Under the pieces are notes generated by a model. That model saw only the letters and a program-made list of their open reading frames with translations, was not told the DNA's origin and made no database searches. A stretch of DNA of 64,000 bases from Colocasia esculenta (taxonomy: Eukaryota > Streptophyta > Magnoliopsida > Alismatales > Araceae). The position numbers were made by a program, and so were the translations under genes. Each line of letters opens with the position of its first letter. Within the stretch, counting starts at the first letter, position 1. Of the stretch, positions 32,895 through 45,846 are shown piece by piece. Location: contig CM024760.1 in NCBI GenBank assembly GCA_014218235.1, positions 10,954,049-11,018,048 on the forward strand, in the 5' to 3' direction.

Positions 32895-35800
32895 CCTGTT
32901 GGAGGAGAGGAGGAGTGTGGAAATGGAAAATATATCCATCACAATTATTTGAAATTTATTTATATTTACCATGTTCTCATGTGTATATAGCTGCATATTG
33001 CAAATTCAAGTCTCGTCTAGTGCTAAGCAAGTCACTAGGACGAAAGATGAATCGGAAATTGCAGAGCGCAGGCGTGCCAGTCACATAAGTGACAATATGT
33101 TCTGCCTCTAAGAGTCGAAAGATTTTAGGTCTATTTGCACATCGTTTGACTTCGTCAAACGAAAGTGGAGATCGGGCTGGGACCAAGATCACGCCGTTGC
33201 CTAAGTGCAATGATGTTAATTACATCTCTCTGAAGAGAAAATCCTTGATTAATCGCTAGATCAGAAAGCCTTATAGCCCGAGACGTAAACATCCGATAAA
33301 GGTGCAAAGTATGTCATGAAGTTAAACCAAAAATGGCAACAAGAAAGATGTCTATTTGATAGCATTTGACTCATCATGATCATTATCATCTTCATGTATA
33401 ATTGTTGGGCCTTTTTATTCATTTATTCATTTGATATTTATAAATTAATGCCAATGTGTTCTCTTTGTTCCATTTGAAACATGATAGTCATAGTTATGTT
33501 GGTGAGTCGGCAGACTGCTGAGTCGGCGAAGCTCAACTGAGTCGGCAGGACCCTGTAGGATTAATGAGTCAGCAGGACTGTTGAGTCAGAGCATGACTGA
33601 GTCAGAAGAACCTTGCTACAACAATGAGTCGGCAAACTTCTGAGTCAGAGCATGACTGAGTTGGCAGGACCCTGCTGAATCCGTGAGCCGACAGATTGCC
33701 GAGTCATATCGTAACTGAGTTGGCAGAACCTTACCGCAACAATGAGTCGGCAGACTACTGAGTTAGAGCATGACTGAGTTGGCAGGACCCTGCTGAATCA
33801 GTGAGTTAGCAGACTGCTGAGTTAGAGCATGATTGAGTCGGTAGAACCTGTTGAACCAGTGAGTCGGCAGACTGTCAAAATGCTGCCAAATCACCTAACC
33901 AGTATGGTTTTAAAGGCTTTTATCCACATAAATGCACGAGAAAAATTCGGCGGCACCTCCCCTTAACTCACAGCAAAGGGGGGAGGTCACGGTGCCCGTC
34001 CACCGCGATGGAGACAGTACCAAAACAAGGTATTTGTCGTATACGATATCACCCAAGTGGCACAGAGTATCGATTCCCGAGGCGTGCCTACAAGGGAACC
34101 GATAAGTATCGAGACCCAAGAAGAATATTCTCATCAACCGAGGTTTGTCGGCTCATCGTTCATGAGGCTTTCTGACTCATCAGTTTGAAATCCTTCACTG
34201 ATTCAGTGAGTCGGCGGCCTGCTGAATCCTTGCCGACTCACCAGCCAAAAACATTTAATGGTTTAAAATTCATAAGAAATTTCGGTACTATTTCCCCCGG
34301 ACTCATAAAACATGGGGAAGTGTTTGCCGCATATGGTGTCACCCAAATGGCACACGGTACCGATTCTCGAGGCATGCCTATGAGAGAACCGATAAGTACC
34401 GAGACCATAAATAACTCGGTTAGCGATCCAATGATGTTTGAATCTAGATAATCGGGCATAGATATCATGTTATCTAACCCGAAATCTCATAGATGTCTCA
34501 TTTCTAGGTGAGTCGGCAGCAAACATGCTTCTGCTTGCGTGAGTCGGCAGCACCCATTTGTAAGAGGTGGCGCTCAGTTTGAGGGCATATTCATGGCAAA
34601 CAAGTGGGATAAGTTCACATACGAGACTGAAACATAACCAGGTCGATTCTAAACTCATAGATAGGTCGGAATACCATGCCAACCGATTTTATGATGTTTT
34701 AAAGCTCACTGCCATGGTGCGTTGGCAGCAAGCCTTCAACGTGGAAACGATCACGTGCATAGTTTTCACCCCAGAAAATGGGATAAACACATCATACTCA
34801 TGACTTTGGAACTAATTAGATTCTATTCAAGTCCTAGACGGAGCATGGATATTATGCTATCCAACTCTTTGGCGCTTAGACTTGATATTGCAGTGAGTCG
34901 ACAAGGGGCATTCAAGCATAAAACTCACAAATGGAAGGGGATTTCCACTGCAAAAGGGAAAACAACACCCTCAATAGAGATTTGAGGTCTGTCAGTCCCA
35001 TTTTGAGGCCCAAGCAAGATGTGGATATCGGTTTATCCACTCTTGGACGCCCAAATGCTCACATCGCAGTGAGTCGGCAGTCTGCCTTCAAGGGGGCTGA
35101 ACACAGAAAGACTGAAAAGAGGAGCTTCTGTTGAAGCAAATCCGATGGATGTAGGCCAAATAAAATAGAAGGAGGGAAGGAACCCATGCTTATGCAAGAA
35201 AAGTAAACATTAACAACTCATTTATATCTCATTGCATAAAAAGAAAAGGGCAAATATACTCTCTTGTCACATGAAACTCATATAATATTAAAGAACGTAA
35301 TAAATACCCATCACACGTCATATGGGAGAAGGGAAAAGACAATAGAATAGAGATGAGTACTCTGATTTGACAAGAAAAAGAAAACAAAATAAGACAAAAG
35401 GGGAGGGGGGAGCGCCCTTTTTCCTTGGACCCTCTTTTCTCTTCTCCTCACTCACCCTCATTTCTTGCTCTCTTGGGAAAAGGAACCAGTAGCCTTCCTC
35501 CTTTCTCTTCTTCTCTTCTTTCCTTCACACAGCTGCCTCTGCTCCCCTTTGGAAAGAGCCCACAAAACTAGCCCCTTTCTCTTCTCTTTTCCCTCTATTG
35601 GCTGCCCCCTCTCTTCACAAGGAAGACCAGAAAACCAACCCCTTCCTCCACAGCTTTTTGCCTTCTCTATTGGCCCCTTTTGTGCTTCTGCTGGCCCTTG
35701 TTGCTTGTGCAGCAAGCAAGCCTCTTTTAAGGGTCTTTTGGGAAATCTTTATCCCCTTTTGCCCATTGCTTTTTCTGTTTTTTTCCTTGGGTCATCCAAT

Positions 35801-35960
35801 GGTGGACCTCTTTTATGGGCATGGTCTTTGGGCCTCATTGTTTTACCTTTTTTTTTTTACTTTTCTTTTCATCTTTTATTTCTGCCGCAGCTGTTTACCC
35901 CTGCACTTTTAGATAGACCGCCGGCCCACTTCTAGGCCATTGGTTAAAATGGGTGCCCAC
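32895..35960 (-). repeat. Right arm of the large non-coding inverted repeat
   Basis: It runs opposite to 29740-32560 with the same blocks in reverse: CATGTTCTCATGTGTATATA (32970), GTTTGACTTCGTCAAACGAA (33145), AAGAAAGATGTCTATTTGAT (33340), GAGTCGGCAG array (33500-33890), two GGCACAC/GGTACCGATTC modules (34055 and 34350), GATGTGGATATCGG (35018), and the pyrimidine-rich complement of the leader (35425-35700). ORFs at 35465-35935 are low-complexity artefacts. Confidence 0.72.
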
Positions 35961-36754
35961 AAGGAACTTCCTGTAAAGAGGTTCTTCATACATCTGAACA
36001 TGGAAAGCCCCCCCTCTTAATTCATCTTAACAAATGTTTATTGCAAAATAAAAAAGATTGATCATGTAACAAGCTTAATTAATGCCACAAGCGGGCTCTC
36101 TTTCTCTCTTGATTCCTTCTTTTACTCGTGAAGATTTTTGAGAAAAGGGGAAGAGCATCACCAGGTGCATTGGAGGAGGTCAACTGGATTAGTGTGGTAT
36201 TGGCTAGTGCGATGACAGGAACCGTATCATAATGGTGCCGGGGTTTTTTTATGTTTCTAATTTTGTTAAATTTGTCTGCGATTTATGAATTCACATAATT
36301 TAACTCTTGATCGACAGTACAAAAAAATATCATATTAACTAATTAATAGACCTATCATCATTTCCATCATTTAAGGTCCATTAACAGATATATCTTTAAT
36401 TTTTACACTTTTTAACATTTTTAAAATCACGCATGGACTATCGAACCGTAAAACATGTTTACCAAATGCGACCTTTCATAGAAAATATTTTTAAAATAAA
36501 AATAATGGTGCAATGACTGAGTGACACGCGAGCCCAAATACCAAGTGTTGAAGGGAAAGGCAAAGTGGACACCTTAGATGTGCATCTCCCACCGACAACA
36601 GTTGGCTGGTTAAGGTGGTATTTAATAACATTTAATATTTAAATTTTAAATCTTATTTGTCATCTATTCTCTAAATTTAAAATTTAAAAAGAACTTAATA
36701 TATATCAGACATAATTTAAGAGGTGTTTGATACCCAACTTAAATAACAACTGAA
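35961..36754. other. AT-rich intergenic DNA with a MITE-like piece
   Basis: At 36600-36740 there is AT-rich palindrome-like sequence ending GTTTGATACCCAACTT, reminiscent of the ends of the repeat at 40158-40310. No gene. Confidence 0.4.
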
Positions 36755-36822
36755 TTGTAGTGTAGTTGGTTAAGATGTTATACTTCTATTTGGTAGGTCT
36801 TGAGTTCAAAATTCAGAATAGT
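36755..36822 (+). repeat. tRNA-like / SINE-like fragment
   Basis: TAGTTGGTTAAGA (36763) resembles an internal A box, and GGTCTTGAGTTCAAAATTC (36796) resembles a B box at tRNA-like spacing. No acceptor stem closes around them, so it is not a functional tRNA. It is probably the head of a tRNA-derived SINE, cut by the adjacent LTR. Confidence 0.5.
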
Positions 36823-36828
36823 TAAAAA

Positions 36829-39800
36829 TGTAATGACCCGACCTCCCGGACCCCCGCCAGGGACCCTGAAGTTCATGCCACCACCCGCGGATCCGAAAAC
36901 TCGGAAGGGTTAGAATTTAGTCCAGTGAGATAAACAATGAATTCAAATAACTATAACAAAAAAATCTGTACATTAATAAGGAAATTATGTACAATATGTT
37001 CCAAATAAAAGTACATGTACAGAAAGAAAAGTGCAATCCTTAAGGGGCATATCCTGAGGACTTGCAAAAAGGCAACTCTCAACTCACACAGTACAAGAGC
37101 TTTCATGCTCACTACTCACACTGCTGGCAATGCACGGCGTAACAAACCGCCACCACAACTGTCCAGCAACGAACTCCTGCGACAGCGAGTCCCTACCTGA
37201 AGAAAGTAGGGAGGGTGAGCCTCGCGAACAAGGCCCAGTAGGGATAATCAGTCCCTAATTAGCCGGAGCAGCAGGAACTCCAACGAAAAACAGAAGCAAC
37301 TACTCTAGAAAGCAGTAAAGCGAGAAACACCTACTGTAGAGTACTACAAAGCAGCGGAACAGAGTAACGCTATGACCCACAACCACGGTCGGGCCACACA
37401 CGACTCCCACAGAACCAGCGGAGTCAGACACGATGTGGAAGCAACCCTCGGTACACACCCGCCGAGACAAGAAGCTCACGGAACACCGGAGCAACCATGT
37501 GAGACCCGAATCTCACCACGCAAGCACATCCATCCCAGACCTCCACGAGGTCAAGAAGCTACACAGACAGGTGTCACCACGAGCGACATCGAGCAACCAA
37601 GTGAGAAGGACATCTCACCACAAGCACGACCACCTCAGACTTCCACAAGGTCGAGGGCCCACAAGCAAAACCACCCTGGACCCCGGACATGCCACGAGGT
37701 CAGGGAAACACACACGCCAATGCCACGAAGGTCGGCACCAAGGAACAAATTACGGAATCAGTAGTCGGGTGCCTGTACAAGGCACCCCGAGAGAACACGC
37801 AGTGCAGAAGCCACTAAGCATGGCCAACGAGGCCAGACCGACAAAGCCCACAGAAGCTAGACACGGCTAGGCTACAACCACCGTGCAAGGTAGGGCAACG
37901 AGACACTCTTAGAAACAACACAAAGGAAACGTCATCACAACAACAGCAACCAAGCCACCGCCACTGTCAGCAAAGAGGAGGACACACCGTCCACACTCTC
38001 AGCTCGCCAGCTACCGGCTCTTGCCTACAACCTCCCCAGAAGAGTGAGGCCAATGAGCCACCACACAGAACACCACACACGAACCACCACAGCCCGACCG
38101 AGCTGCGGCCCCACGCCTGACACCACGATGTGGCTTCAGAACCAACGCCGAGAGAGGCAGTGAGAAAGGACTAGCTGATCTACGCCGGAAAAACAACCAA
38201 ACCACCTCGGCGTCCTAGACTCACCTAAGAGAGCTCTACAAATGACTCTACGCCGCTGTCCACCACCATTTTCCCCTCTGCTACCAGAGTCTGAGCTCGA
38301 GCTCTCCCGCCGCCTGGAGAACTCCCTCAATGGGCACGAGGATTGGGGGTCCAAGTAACAGTGAAACTTTTACAACAGACAAGCCCTCGAGTGCCAAGCA
38401 CTGGGTGAACTAAGAATAGGCGGGGCAACCACAACAAGCAAATGACACAGCTGGTTTGTAACCAAGACAAGCCAGCAGGCATAGGCACGCACGACACCCC
38501 TCCCAAAACACTGAGAAGGACCGTCGACCAACCTCGGCACACACACCATGGCTAGAAACTCGACAACAAGAATGCGACCATAGGGGCGTCGCCTTCATAA
38601 ACAGAAGGCGACGACCAACCAGTCGCAACCAGGTCGCGGCGACTGGGGTGTTGCCTTCTGATTTGAACGTGACATATCGACCCGCCGCATTCAGCATCAG
38701 AAGGCCGAACCCCAAGCAGGCCAACAAACCCGCAGCCAAACACCACCAAAGCCAGAAGGCGACAGGCAAACCATCGCGACCCAGAAACAGAATGCGACAC
38801 AGAGCCAATCGCGACCAGAAGGTGACACACTGGGTGTCGCCTTCAGATGATGAATGCGACGTATCGACCCGTCGCGTTCACCCTCTGAAGGCAGAGCCCT
38901 TCGGGAACACCGCCCCCAAGGCTCACACCCACAAACCCGACGGCACAATGACCAAAGAAGACCAGTCTTAAGTCTAAGTTGGGGAAGACACATCTCCTAA
39001 CCAACTTAGGCACAAACCACCCTCGAAAAGGCCCAGAAATAGGGAAACAGAACGAACAAGGTGAACGCGATGGCTAACCTGTCGTGGCGACAGGTTGCCC
39101 GTCGCCTTCTGACTGGTATCGCAACAGCCAACGTGTCGCGATATCAGTCAGAAGACCGAAAAATCAGGGATGGGCCATCCCTCGGTCTCCCCAAGGCCAC
39201 AACAACTACAGAAAAGAAAAGGAACAAGGTGCACACCATGCACGACCAACAAGATGGCTCAAGGGGCACCAACACCACATCTCCTTGCCCACAATCCACA
39301 AAGACTAAACCATACAAGAGGGAGCACCAGCGTCAAGCATCCACCCATGCAAAACCACAAGAGAACCTCAAGCATAGGGAGGATAGCCTAAAACAAACTC
39401 CATCTCCTTAAGACAGTAAGAGAGAGCAAGAGAACCCTACAGAGAATTGATGAGCCAGACCCGTTGGGGCCCTTCACATCGGATTGGTCGTCTCCTCCTC
39501 GCTCCACGCCGCTCCAACGCTCTGCCACGAGCACACTGTCACCTCCCCATGCCCAAAGCATGAGAAAGAGGGAGGGAGCTCCCCCGCCACGAAGAGGGGA
39601 AGAAGGAAAGAGAAAGGAGAAGAAAGAAGGAGGGTCTGCATGCCATAAGGCCTCGGAACTGAAGTCGTGAAAAGATAAGTGTTACGTTCTTCACCAGAAC
39701 ACGACAAGCATCTTGTCGCCTTCTCAAAAGTTTCGACAGGTCTTCTGACAGACAGACAGCCTCCAAGCCACGCATCACACACGCAAGCGCCTCAAGTGAA

Positions 39801-40003
39801 TGCGACAACTGGCACGTCGCCTTCACACACATGACTGCGGACACATGGCACACCAACTACATAAGACCACAGGAACGCGACACAGGGGCCGTCGCCTTCT
39901 CAACCAGAAGGCGACACGGAACGTGTCGCATTCAGAATGCAACAGCCCAATCCGTCGCGATCTCAAGATCAACAGCAAGGCAACCAAAACCCGAGATGTT
40001 ACA
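36829..40003 (-). mobile_element. Solo LTR of a gypsy (chromovirus-like) element, 3175 bp
   Basis: The plus strand starts TGTAATGACCCGACC and ends CCCGAGATGTTACA; the coding strand is therefore TGTAACATC...CATTACA, the usual ends of Del/Tekay-like LTRs. AAAAA flanks both sides (36824-36828 and 40004-40008). There is no primer site, coding region or second LTR, so it most likely arose by LTR-LTR recombination. Inside (38580-39960), GTCGCCTTCTG and CAGAAGGCGAC alternate many times. None of the ORFs within resembles a protein. Confidence 0.78.
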
Positions 40004-40157
40004 AAAAAATATATTTTTTTGAAATTGAGTAATGACCGATGGCTGGATTCCGGCAACTGGCAGGGGACGGTCATCGGAATTTAGCCACCGGCGATCTCCA
40101 GATTCCAGCACCAGATGCCGACATCGATCCCCAGACAAAAATCTGATCTAAAAAAAA

Positions 40158-40310
40158 TGATTGTTCTTAACTTAAAAATTAAGTGATTTTTCAGATTTAA
40201 GTGATTAATTAAGATATCATTTCAAATATTTTATCAAACAGTCTGAAATCTTAAAATTAAGTATTTCATACAATAGACATATATTAATGGTTATCAAACA
40301 GACCCTAAGT
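40158..40310. repeat. AT-rich MITE-like repeat, copy 2
   Basis: Second copy of 1-135, with the ends CTTAACTTAAAAATTAAG and GTTATCAAACAGACC. Confidence 0.6.
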
Positions 40311-42566
40311 CTGAGGGATGTCATCTCTTATGACCTGAATTTTCTATCTTGTGAAAGTGTAAAAATTGCACTTTCACAAGCTCCTTATTTTTAAAATTTG
40401 TTTTCACAAGCTCCTTACCTAATAAAAAAAAACACAAGCTCATTAAATTGGCACATTGGCCCACCAATTGGTTAATAGGAGTTTGAATGTAAAAACCATG
40501 TGCTGAATGTCGATTTCCACTTTAATTAGGTAACAACCATGTGCTGAATGTAAAGCCCACAAAAAGCTAATCATGCCATGCAATATATAATAGGCAGATT
40601 ATGTTGGGGAAACTTACTTAAGTTCCTTATCCATGCATCTTCTTAATTATTTGTTCTTTTAACATCTACAGCGTTGCCATATGCCTTACATCTTGATCTT
40701 TCATTATTGGTCATGCATAATTTTCTTGTGCACATCTATTGGCCCTTCTGAAGAGCTTTGCCTGCGAGAACAGACAGTAACAATTCCTAATAGGGTTCTA
40801 CCTATCCTCTCTAACACAAGCCTTATGTTGTTGATCTTCTAATTACTTAATTAATTTTTTATCAGTGATCAGAGTTTGAGAGATTCGAGTTCAAATTCCA
40901 TATTTCACTCGTAGTATCCCTTTTTTTCCCCCAAAACTACCAAATATTCATACTCATATCAATATTCCAGGATTCTAATTAATTATTACTATATATATCT
41001 TTAATCATCATTGAGACATTTGTAAAAGGACAAGGAAGAGTTGCTTCTTCACTGCTAAGGCAATCCATAATCATCTTACGATTCAAAGTAGATATTCCCA
41101 ATGACCTCAAAATCACTAAGCATACGAAATATGATAATTCAGTGACCCATATGTTTAACAAATTAAGGATGATGACGAAGATAAAAAGGGATTTGACGAA
41201 GTAGTCATCAGATTCAGTGAGAAAACATATATTCTCATTGGAAATAATTTTTTTTTAGATTTGTGCATATCTTGACAAAAAAAATTCTAAGCAAAAATAC
41301 TTTTGACTAAAAAAAGGTAGAAAATATAAAGGTAAATCGAAGACTTGTGGTCCACAGACTGGGCCCTCACTGGGCTTGGTGCACTAGCTAGCCTATCAAG
41401 AGAAGGCCCAACTTTAACTTCGTGGGGGGGAGGAAGGCGAGAAGACTTGATCGGTCACCTTTTCCCTGCCCATGGGCCGAACTGGTGGGCCCTAATAAGA
41501 ACGATTTAAACATTCTTATTCCAAAAAACAAACAAATAAACAAACAAAAACAATATGACATGGATCGCGTGTTCATGTTAAGTAATGTTTAACCAAGATC
41601 CAAACTTCATGAATGATTGGAAGTCACCAAGACTCTGCATCCATTTTTGGTGACAACAGAAACTTGTACAAGATTCTTGAATATAATGTTCAAATGTGAT
41701 TACAAAAAACATGGAAAACGTATGTTCCTGGAAATGGAAATAACAACAGGGAAATACATATGAATATAAAGGTGTTAATAATACAGGAAGAATTTAACCA
41801 TCAACTGTTTTTGGCATAAGTGAAAAAATCTAAATTCAGGGTTCATTTGAGAAAATGCGAAGGAAAAAAATATTGAGAGGGGGTCCCCGTTTCTCCACTA
41901 TCTAGAAGAACTTAGATTCATATCATGGCCCAACATGATATTACTTAGTTCTACTTGGTGTCATAAGGGGGCTCTATATATATGGGATAGGTGGTGCTTT
42001 GCCATATTAGATGGTACACTCCATTTGTAGGTAGTACACCAAATAAATAAAAGTCATTTTTTTTTGAAGTTTGATCTGATCTATGAAGATCTAAAAAATG
42101 GGTTAGGCTGAATTTGGGCCACATGACTGGAATTGGGCCGGATTTGGGTTGAAATGGATTGGCAATGGAGTATAGCTGGGGTCAAAGACCAATGCGGTCC
42201 AGTCGAACCCGTGCTTGAATTTGGGATGAGCCAAAATTGGGGTGGGCTTTTTGTGAATTTGGGCCGGCCTCAATTAGAGGTTTTCTCGCGAAATACGTTT
42301 TGCCCTTCAAATCTTTTAAAATTCTTGTACTCTTAGCTCTGCCTCCACCTTTGGGCTGGGCCCAAGTTTGGGAGTGGGGGTTGCTTTCAACCGGCTGAAC
42401 AAGGGCAAGGGCTAGAATGACCTACCTTCTCCATCTCCTCTCCTCTCTATTCATCTTTTTCTTTTGGCCTACGTGATCAGTCTCTTCCTTCTTCTTAACT
42501 TTCCTCTCTTCTTCCTGCTCCTCAATCCTCTCTAGAAAGAAAAATAATAGCTTATAAACTTATAAT
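40311..42566. other. AT-rich intergenic DNA, no gene seen
   Basis: A possible B-box word GATTCGAGTTCAAATTCC (about 40882) suggests an old SINE, without other support. The region 42420-42540 is pyrimidine-rich. Confidence 0.5.
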
Positions 42567-43280
42567 ATGGATCAGTTAAAGTCCTTTAGCCCACTTGCAC
42601 CAGCACCACGAAGCGAACACGTCGAGATGGGGAGCATGTCCCCACTCATGCCGGAGGAGACCCAAATTGCAGAGGGGTGGCACGGAGTCACCAACATGCA
42701 ACTGGGTGCTGAAATGCCCCTCCCGAGCAGAGCATATGCCCGCACCTGTCTGCACTGCAGCTCAGCTATCTTAATCCCCCCACTTAGCACAAACAGAGAA
42801 CCACATGATCCGGCATGCAGTTGGGCCAGTAATTATCAAATAAGCATGGGAGAGGTGGAGTACGTTCAACTCCACCTCCCCCATGGCGGTCACCATGCAT
42901 GCACTACACATCACCCATCGGCTCCGGTTCCGGCCAACGACCACGTGCCGGAGGGGGCACCGAGCGCGTACGGTCCGACCTGCCGGGGGTCGGACTCGGC
43001 CATGAGGCCACGGCGGAGAGCTTTAAAGAAGAGGCAGCATCACATGGCGTCAACCCAAGAGGATCCCAAGACTGAACTTATGATAATGGCGGGAGGTACA
43101 ATTATCTTCATCGGATTCTCCCATCACTTGGAGCATCTTCTTCGTTGGAGTCCCAAAGGCCTGCCCATAAACAAAAGCCCAAGTGCTTTGCACACATATT
43201 ATAATGGGCAGCTGCCTGCTCTTTTCTTCCTCCTTTGGGGCACAGGCAGGGTGGTCAGCTGGCCATTGGAGATCTCGTGA
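42567..43280 (+). CDS. Hypothetical ORF, 237 codons, function unknown
   Basis: The longest non-transposon frame outside the ZAT gene. It begins at an ATG 27 bp after a pyrimidine-rich stretch that could serve as a leader. The product has a Pro/His-rich first half, a basic patch RPRRRALKKRQ near residue 151, and a hydrophobic stretch MIMAGGTIIFIGF near residue 172. I recognise no domain and see no TATA box or introns. It may be a chance frame in moderately GC-rich DNA or a fragment of a lost gene. The start is uncertain. Confidence 0.2.
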   Translation: MDQLKSFSPLAPAPRSEHVEMGSMSPLMPEETQIAEGWHGVTNMQLGAEMPLPSRAYARTCLHCSSAILIPPLSTNREPHDPACSWASNYQISMGEVEYVQLHLPHGGHHACTTHHPSAPVPANDHVPEGAPSAYGPTCRGSDSAMRPRRRALKKRQHHMASTQEDPKTELMIMAGGTIIFIGFSHHLEHLLRWSPKGLPINKSPSALHTYYNGQLPALFFLLWGTGRVVSWPLEIS

Positions 43281-44298
43281 CCTCACTCGAGCACATTGCT
43301 GCTGAGGGTATCGGCGGCACAGAGCTCTTTATTTAAGTCCACGACTAAAGCGAGGTGGGGAATAGTTAGAATAAACAAACCAGGGCTTAGTACAAAGACA
43401 GCAGCGCAGCGTGGCGACTGGATTATACATTGGCTCCTTGTGGATTCGTTCGTATAGACGTGAGTACACATGAATGGGTTTAAAAAACGGGGAGGAATAT
43501 TCCGGCGTGACGCAGACATGAGGCAGACTAAAAAGTGTAACGGGGAGCGAGATATCTATATATGTGTGAGATCCATCCCAACGCCTTTGTTTTCTCTCTT
43601 TATCGTCATCTTGTTGTCATGGAGATTTTCTCGAGATTGGCTACGGAACAATGTTATGCTGGTAGAGAGTCTAGAATATTGATGTGGCCTTGAGCACCGC
43701 ATGCAGTGAGAGAATACATACATTTATGAAAAGGGGAGATAAAAATGGAGTTGGACGTAGCTCGAACTTTGAGCCCGATCTTTGATACGCATCTATGATA
43801 CAACGATTGAATAGATGCCATGCCTCTCGAATTGTAAAATTAAGGTACAGATAGGTCATCTTATATTTTAGAAACTCTCTGTTGGTGGCCTCTCTTTCTA
43901 TTCTTTGTACCACAAGCAATGCTACAATTAAAGCGCTTGAATAAGCTGGCAAAGAGATGCTATTCTAACAGCTTTAGTATATATACTAGCTCGATCGATC
44001 CCTTGAAATGCGTCTTATATCTAGATTATCTATTAATGAGATGACCCGATACCATCCTTCAACTGGAGAGAACCAGTGTAGGTCGTTGCTGGATATATGT
44101 GAAGATTGTGTTAGTAAACAAGGGAGGCAGCGTTAGCATCTTAGAAAGCGTCCTTGTCAATATGTTATCCTTGCTCTCTTAAGGTACTCCTTATATCTTT
44201 GCCATCCTTAAATGCAATTGGTTAGTCAAAGATTCGAGGATTGTGAGGTAGTGAACTTGAGGAAAAAAATATATAACGATTGCTTTTACGACAAAAAA
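43281..44298. other. Intergenic DNA, no gene seen
   Basis: Short frames only; no element recognised. Confidence 0.5.
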
Positions 44299-44316
44299 GC
44301 ACGCATGCATGCGTGC
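44299..44316. repeat. 18-bp perfect palindrome with RY motifs
   Basis: GCACGCATGCATGCGTGC is self-complementary throughout and contains CATGCATG, the core of RY elements. No adjacent gene is apparent. Confidence 0.7.
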
Positions 44317-44375
44317 GAACACACACCTTCATTGGCGGAGAGTGCACTCATCTCTCTCTCTCTCTGAACTGTGTT

Positions 44376-44758
44376 TAGGGCTACAAACGGGTCGGGTTCG
44401 GAATCGAAAACACCGATTCTAATTTCGATTCCGATAACCAAAATATAGTTCCGATTCCGATAATATCGGAATGATTAATTCCGATTCCGTTCCGATTCCG
44501 ATAACATTACTGGAACCGAAATTCCGATAAGGTAAGATGTTTACCATAATTTTTTTCTTTTAATTTTATGGATAATTTATCAGAATAACCGATACTGATT
44601 CCGATTATTTTTCAATTCTGATTCCGATTCCGATAGTTTATTGAAATATCCGATACCGATTCCGATAAACTATCGGTATCAATTTTCAATTCCGAAATCG
44701 ATAAATTTTATCGGAATCGAGTCGGAATATCGAGTTATCGGTTCCGTTTATACCCCTA
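44376..44758. mobile_element. Ac/Ds-like hAT miniature element, copy 2
   Basis: 383 bp starting TAGGGCTACAAACGG and ending CCGTTTATACCCCTA, flanked by ACTGTGTT (44368-44375) and ACTGTGCT (44759-44766), again 7/8 bp identical. The interior aligns with 1899-2267 throughout, with CCGAT/ATCGG motifs. No ORF. Confidence 0.88.
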
Positions 44759-44766
44759 ACTGTGCT

Positions 44767-45600
44767 CTACTTCCCTTTCCTTTTCTCACCATAGCCTCTC
44801 TGCAGGGGACAATTAAATGAACCCTATACATGCCTGGGAACTTAATTATCTACCCAAAATCTCCTTGTGCTCCCAACTATTATTTCCCATGGAGCTCACA
44901 CCTCCCATATGAGAAGCAAATCCTACCGTCCCGAAAACATCAGATGCTCGCCTGCAGATCATAATATCTATAATGAGCTACGCCTTTAAAAATTCCACTC
45001 TTTGGACGCGTCGAAGGCGGACCAGGTGAGTACCTTGGACTCCTCATGTTGTAGGAGTACTGATGGGATCTCCTTTTCTTGGGATTTTGTTCTCTTATTC
45101 CCACGGTGTGTCAACGCCTTCCCATTCAAAGAAGCGGCGGGGGTGGCTCCGGAGGAGGTGTTTAATATGGGATATGCTGAACGGGAGCAATCTTATTAAT
45201 AAGAGAACTACGTACTATGAGCGTGTCATATCATCCCTCACTGATGAGGAACTACTAAGTTAACACCACTAATTTCCCTACAGATAACACAATTGTTAGT
45301 GCATGCATACGTGCATTGTGCTGATCCTAGCCCTAAAGGGTACAAACGATCGGAAAACTTCACATTGACAGGCACCAAGAAATTAACACGCGGGAGAGGC
45401 CAGGGAGGACCCTTCTCCTGCCACTTGCCATCTCAATGGCCCCTGCTTCGGCGAAACCTTGTATATTATATATGATCATTTCAAGGCATCAACCGATCGA
45501 GAAGGGGGCCTCGAGTTAACATAGCGAAACAAATAGACGAGTATCCCCGCCAAACCTGGCCCCGCCCCTTCCCCTTTGGGCGGGTGGTCCAACTGGGGCA
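44767..45600. other. Intergenic DNA, no gene supported
   Basis: GACCAGGTGAGTACC at about 45020 resembles a splice donor after a short frame, but no partner exon is found. Confidence 0.35.
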
Positions 45601-45651
45601 CAACCCCGTGGCACCTTTCCCCGGGCCGTATGCACACGCAACTCCAACCCA

Positions 45652-45846
45652 CTAGCTGACAGGCATATTCCCAGCGGCGCGCGCGCGGTAGGGCGCTAGC
45701 TGTGCGGTGGGCACGCCGACGAGCTTCACGTCGCAGGCCGTGTGCTCGCCCGTTGCGATCGCGACGTCCACCACGAACGATGGCGAGTGCAAGCAGACAA
45801 GGAACGCACACATCCATGTCCCTCCCCCGACCTCGGGGTTTTGCAT
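45652..45846 (-). pseudogene. GC-rich coding-like relic, unknown family
   Basis: A 64-codon minus-strand frame with high GC at third positions (SPSFVVDVAIATGEHTACDV, KLVGVPTAQLAPY). GC content and codon use stand out from the AT-rich surroundings and resemble the ZAT gene. I do not recognise the family. With 46120-46317 it may be part of one eroded gene read from the minus strand. Confidence 0.3.

Noticed and set aside
35465..35935. 156-codon Phe/Leu/Ser-rich ORF
   Set aside because: Low-complexity pyrimidine-rich DNA that corresponds to the leader of the inverted-repeat arm.
36755..36822. Possible functional tRNA gene
   Set aside because: A- and B-box-like words exist, but no acceptor stem or proper anticodon arm can be formed.
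37372..39411. Several ORFs of 100-145 codons
   Set aside because: Inside the solo LTR; no similarity to known domains and no initiation context.
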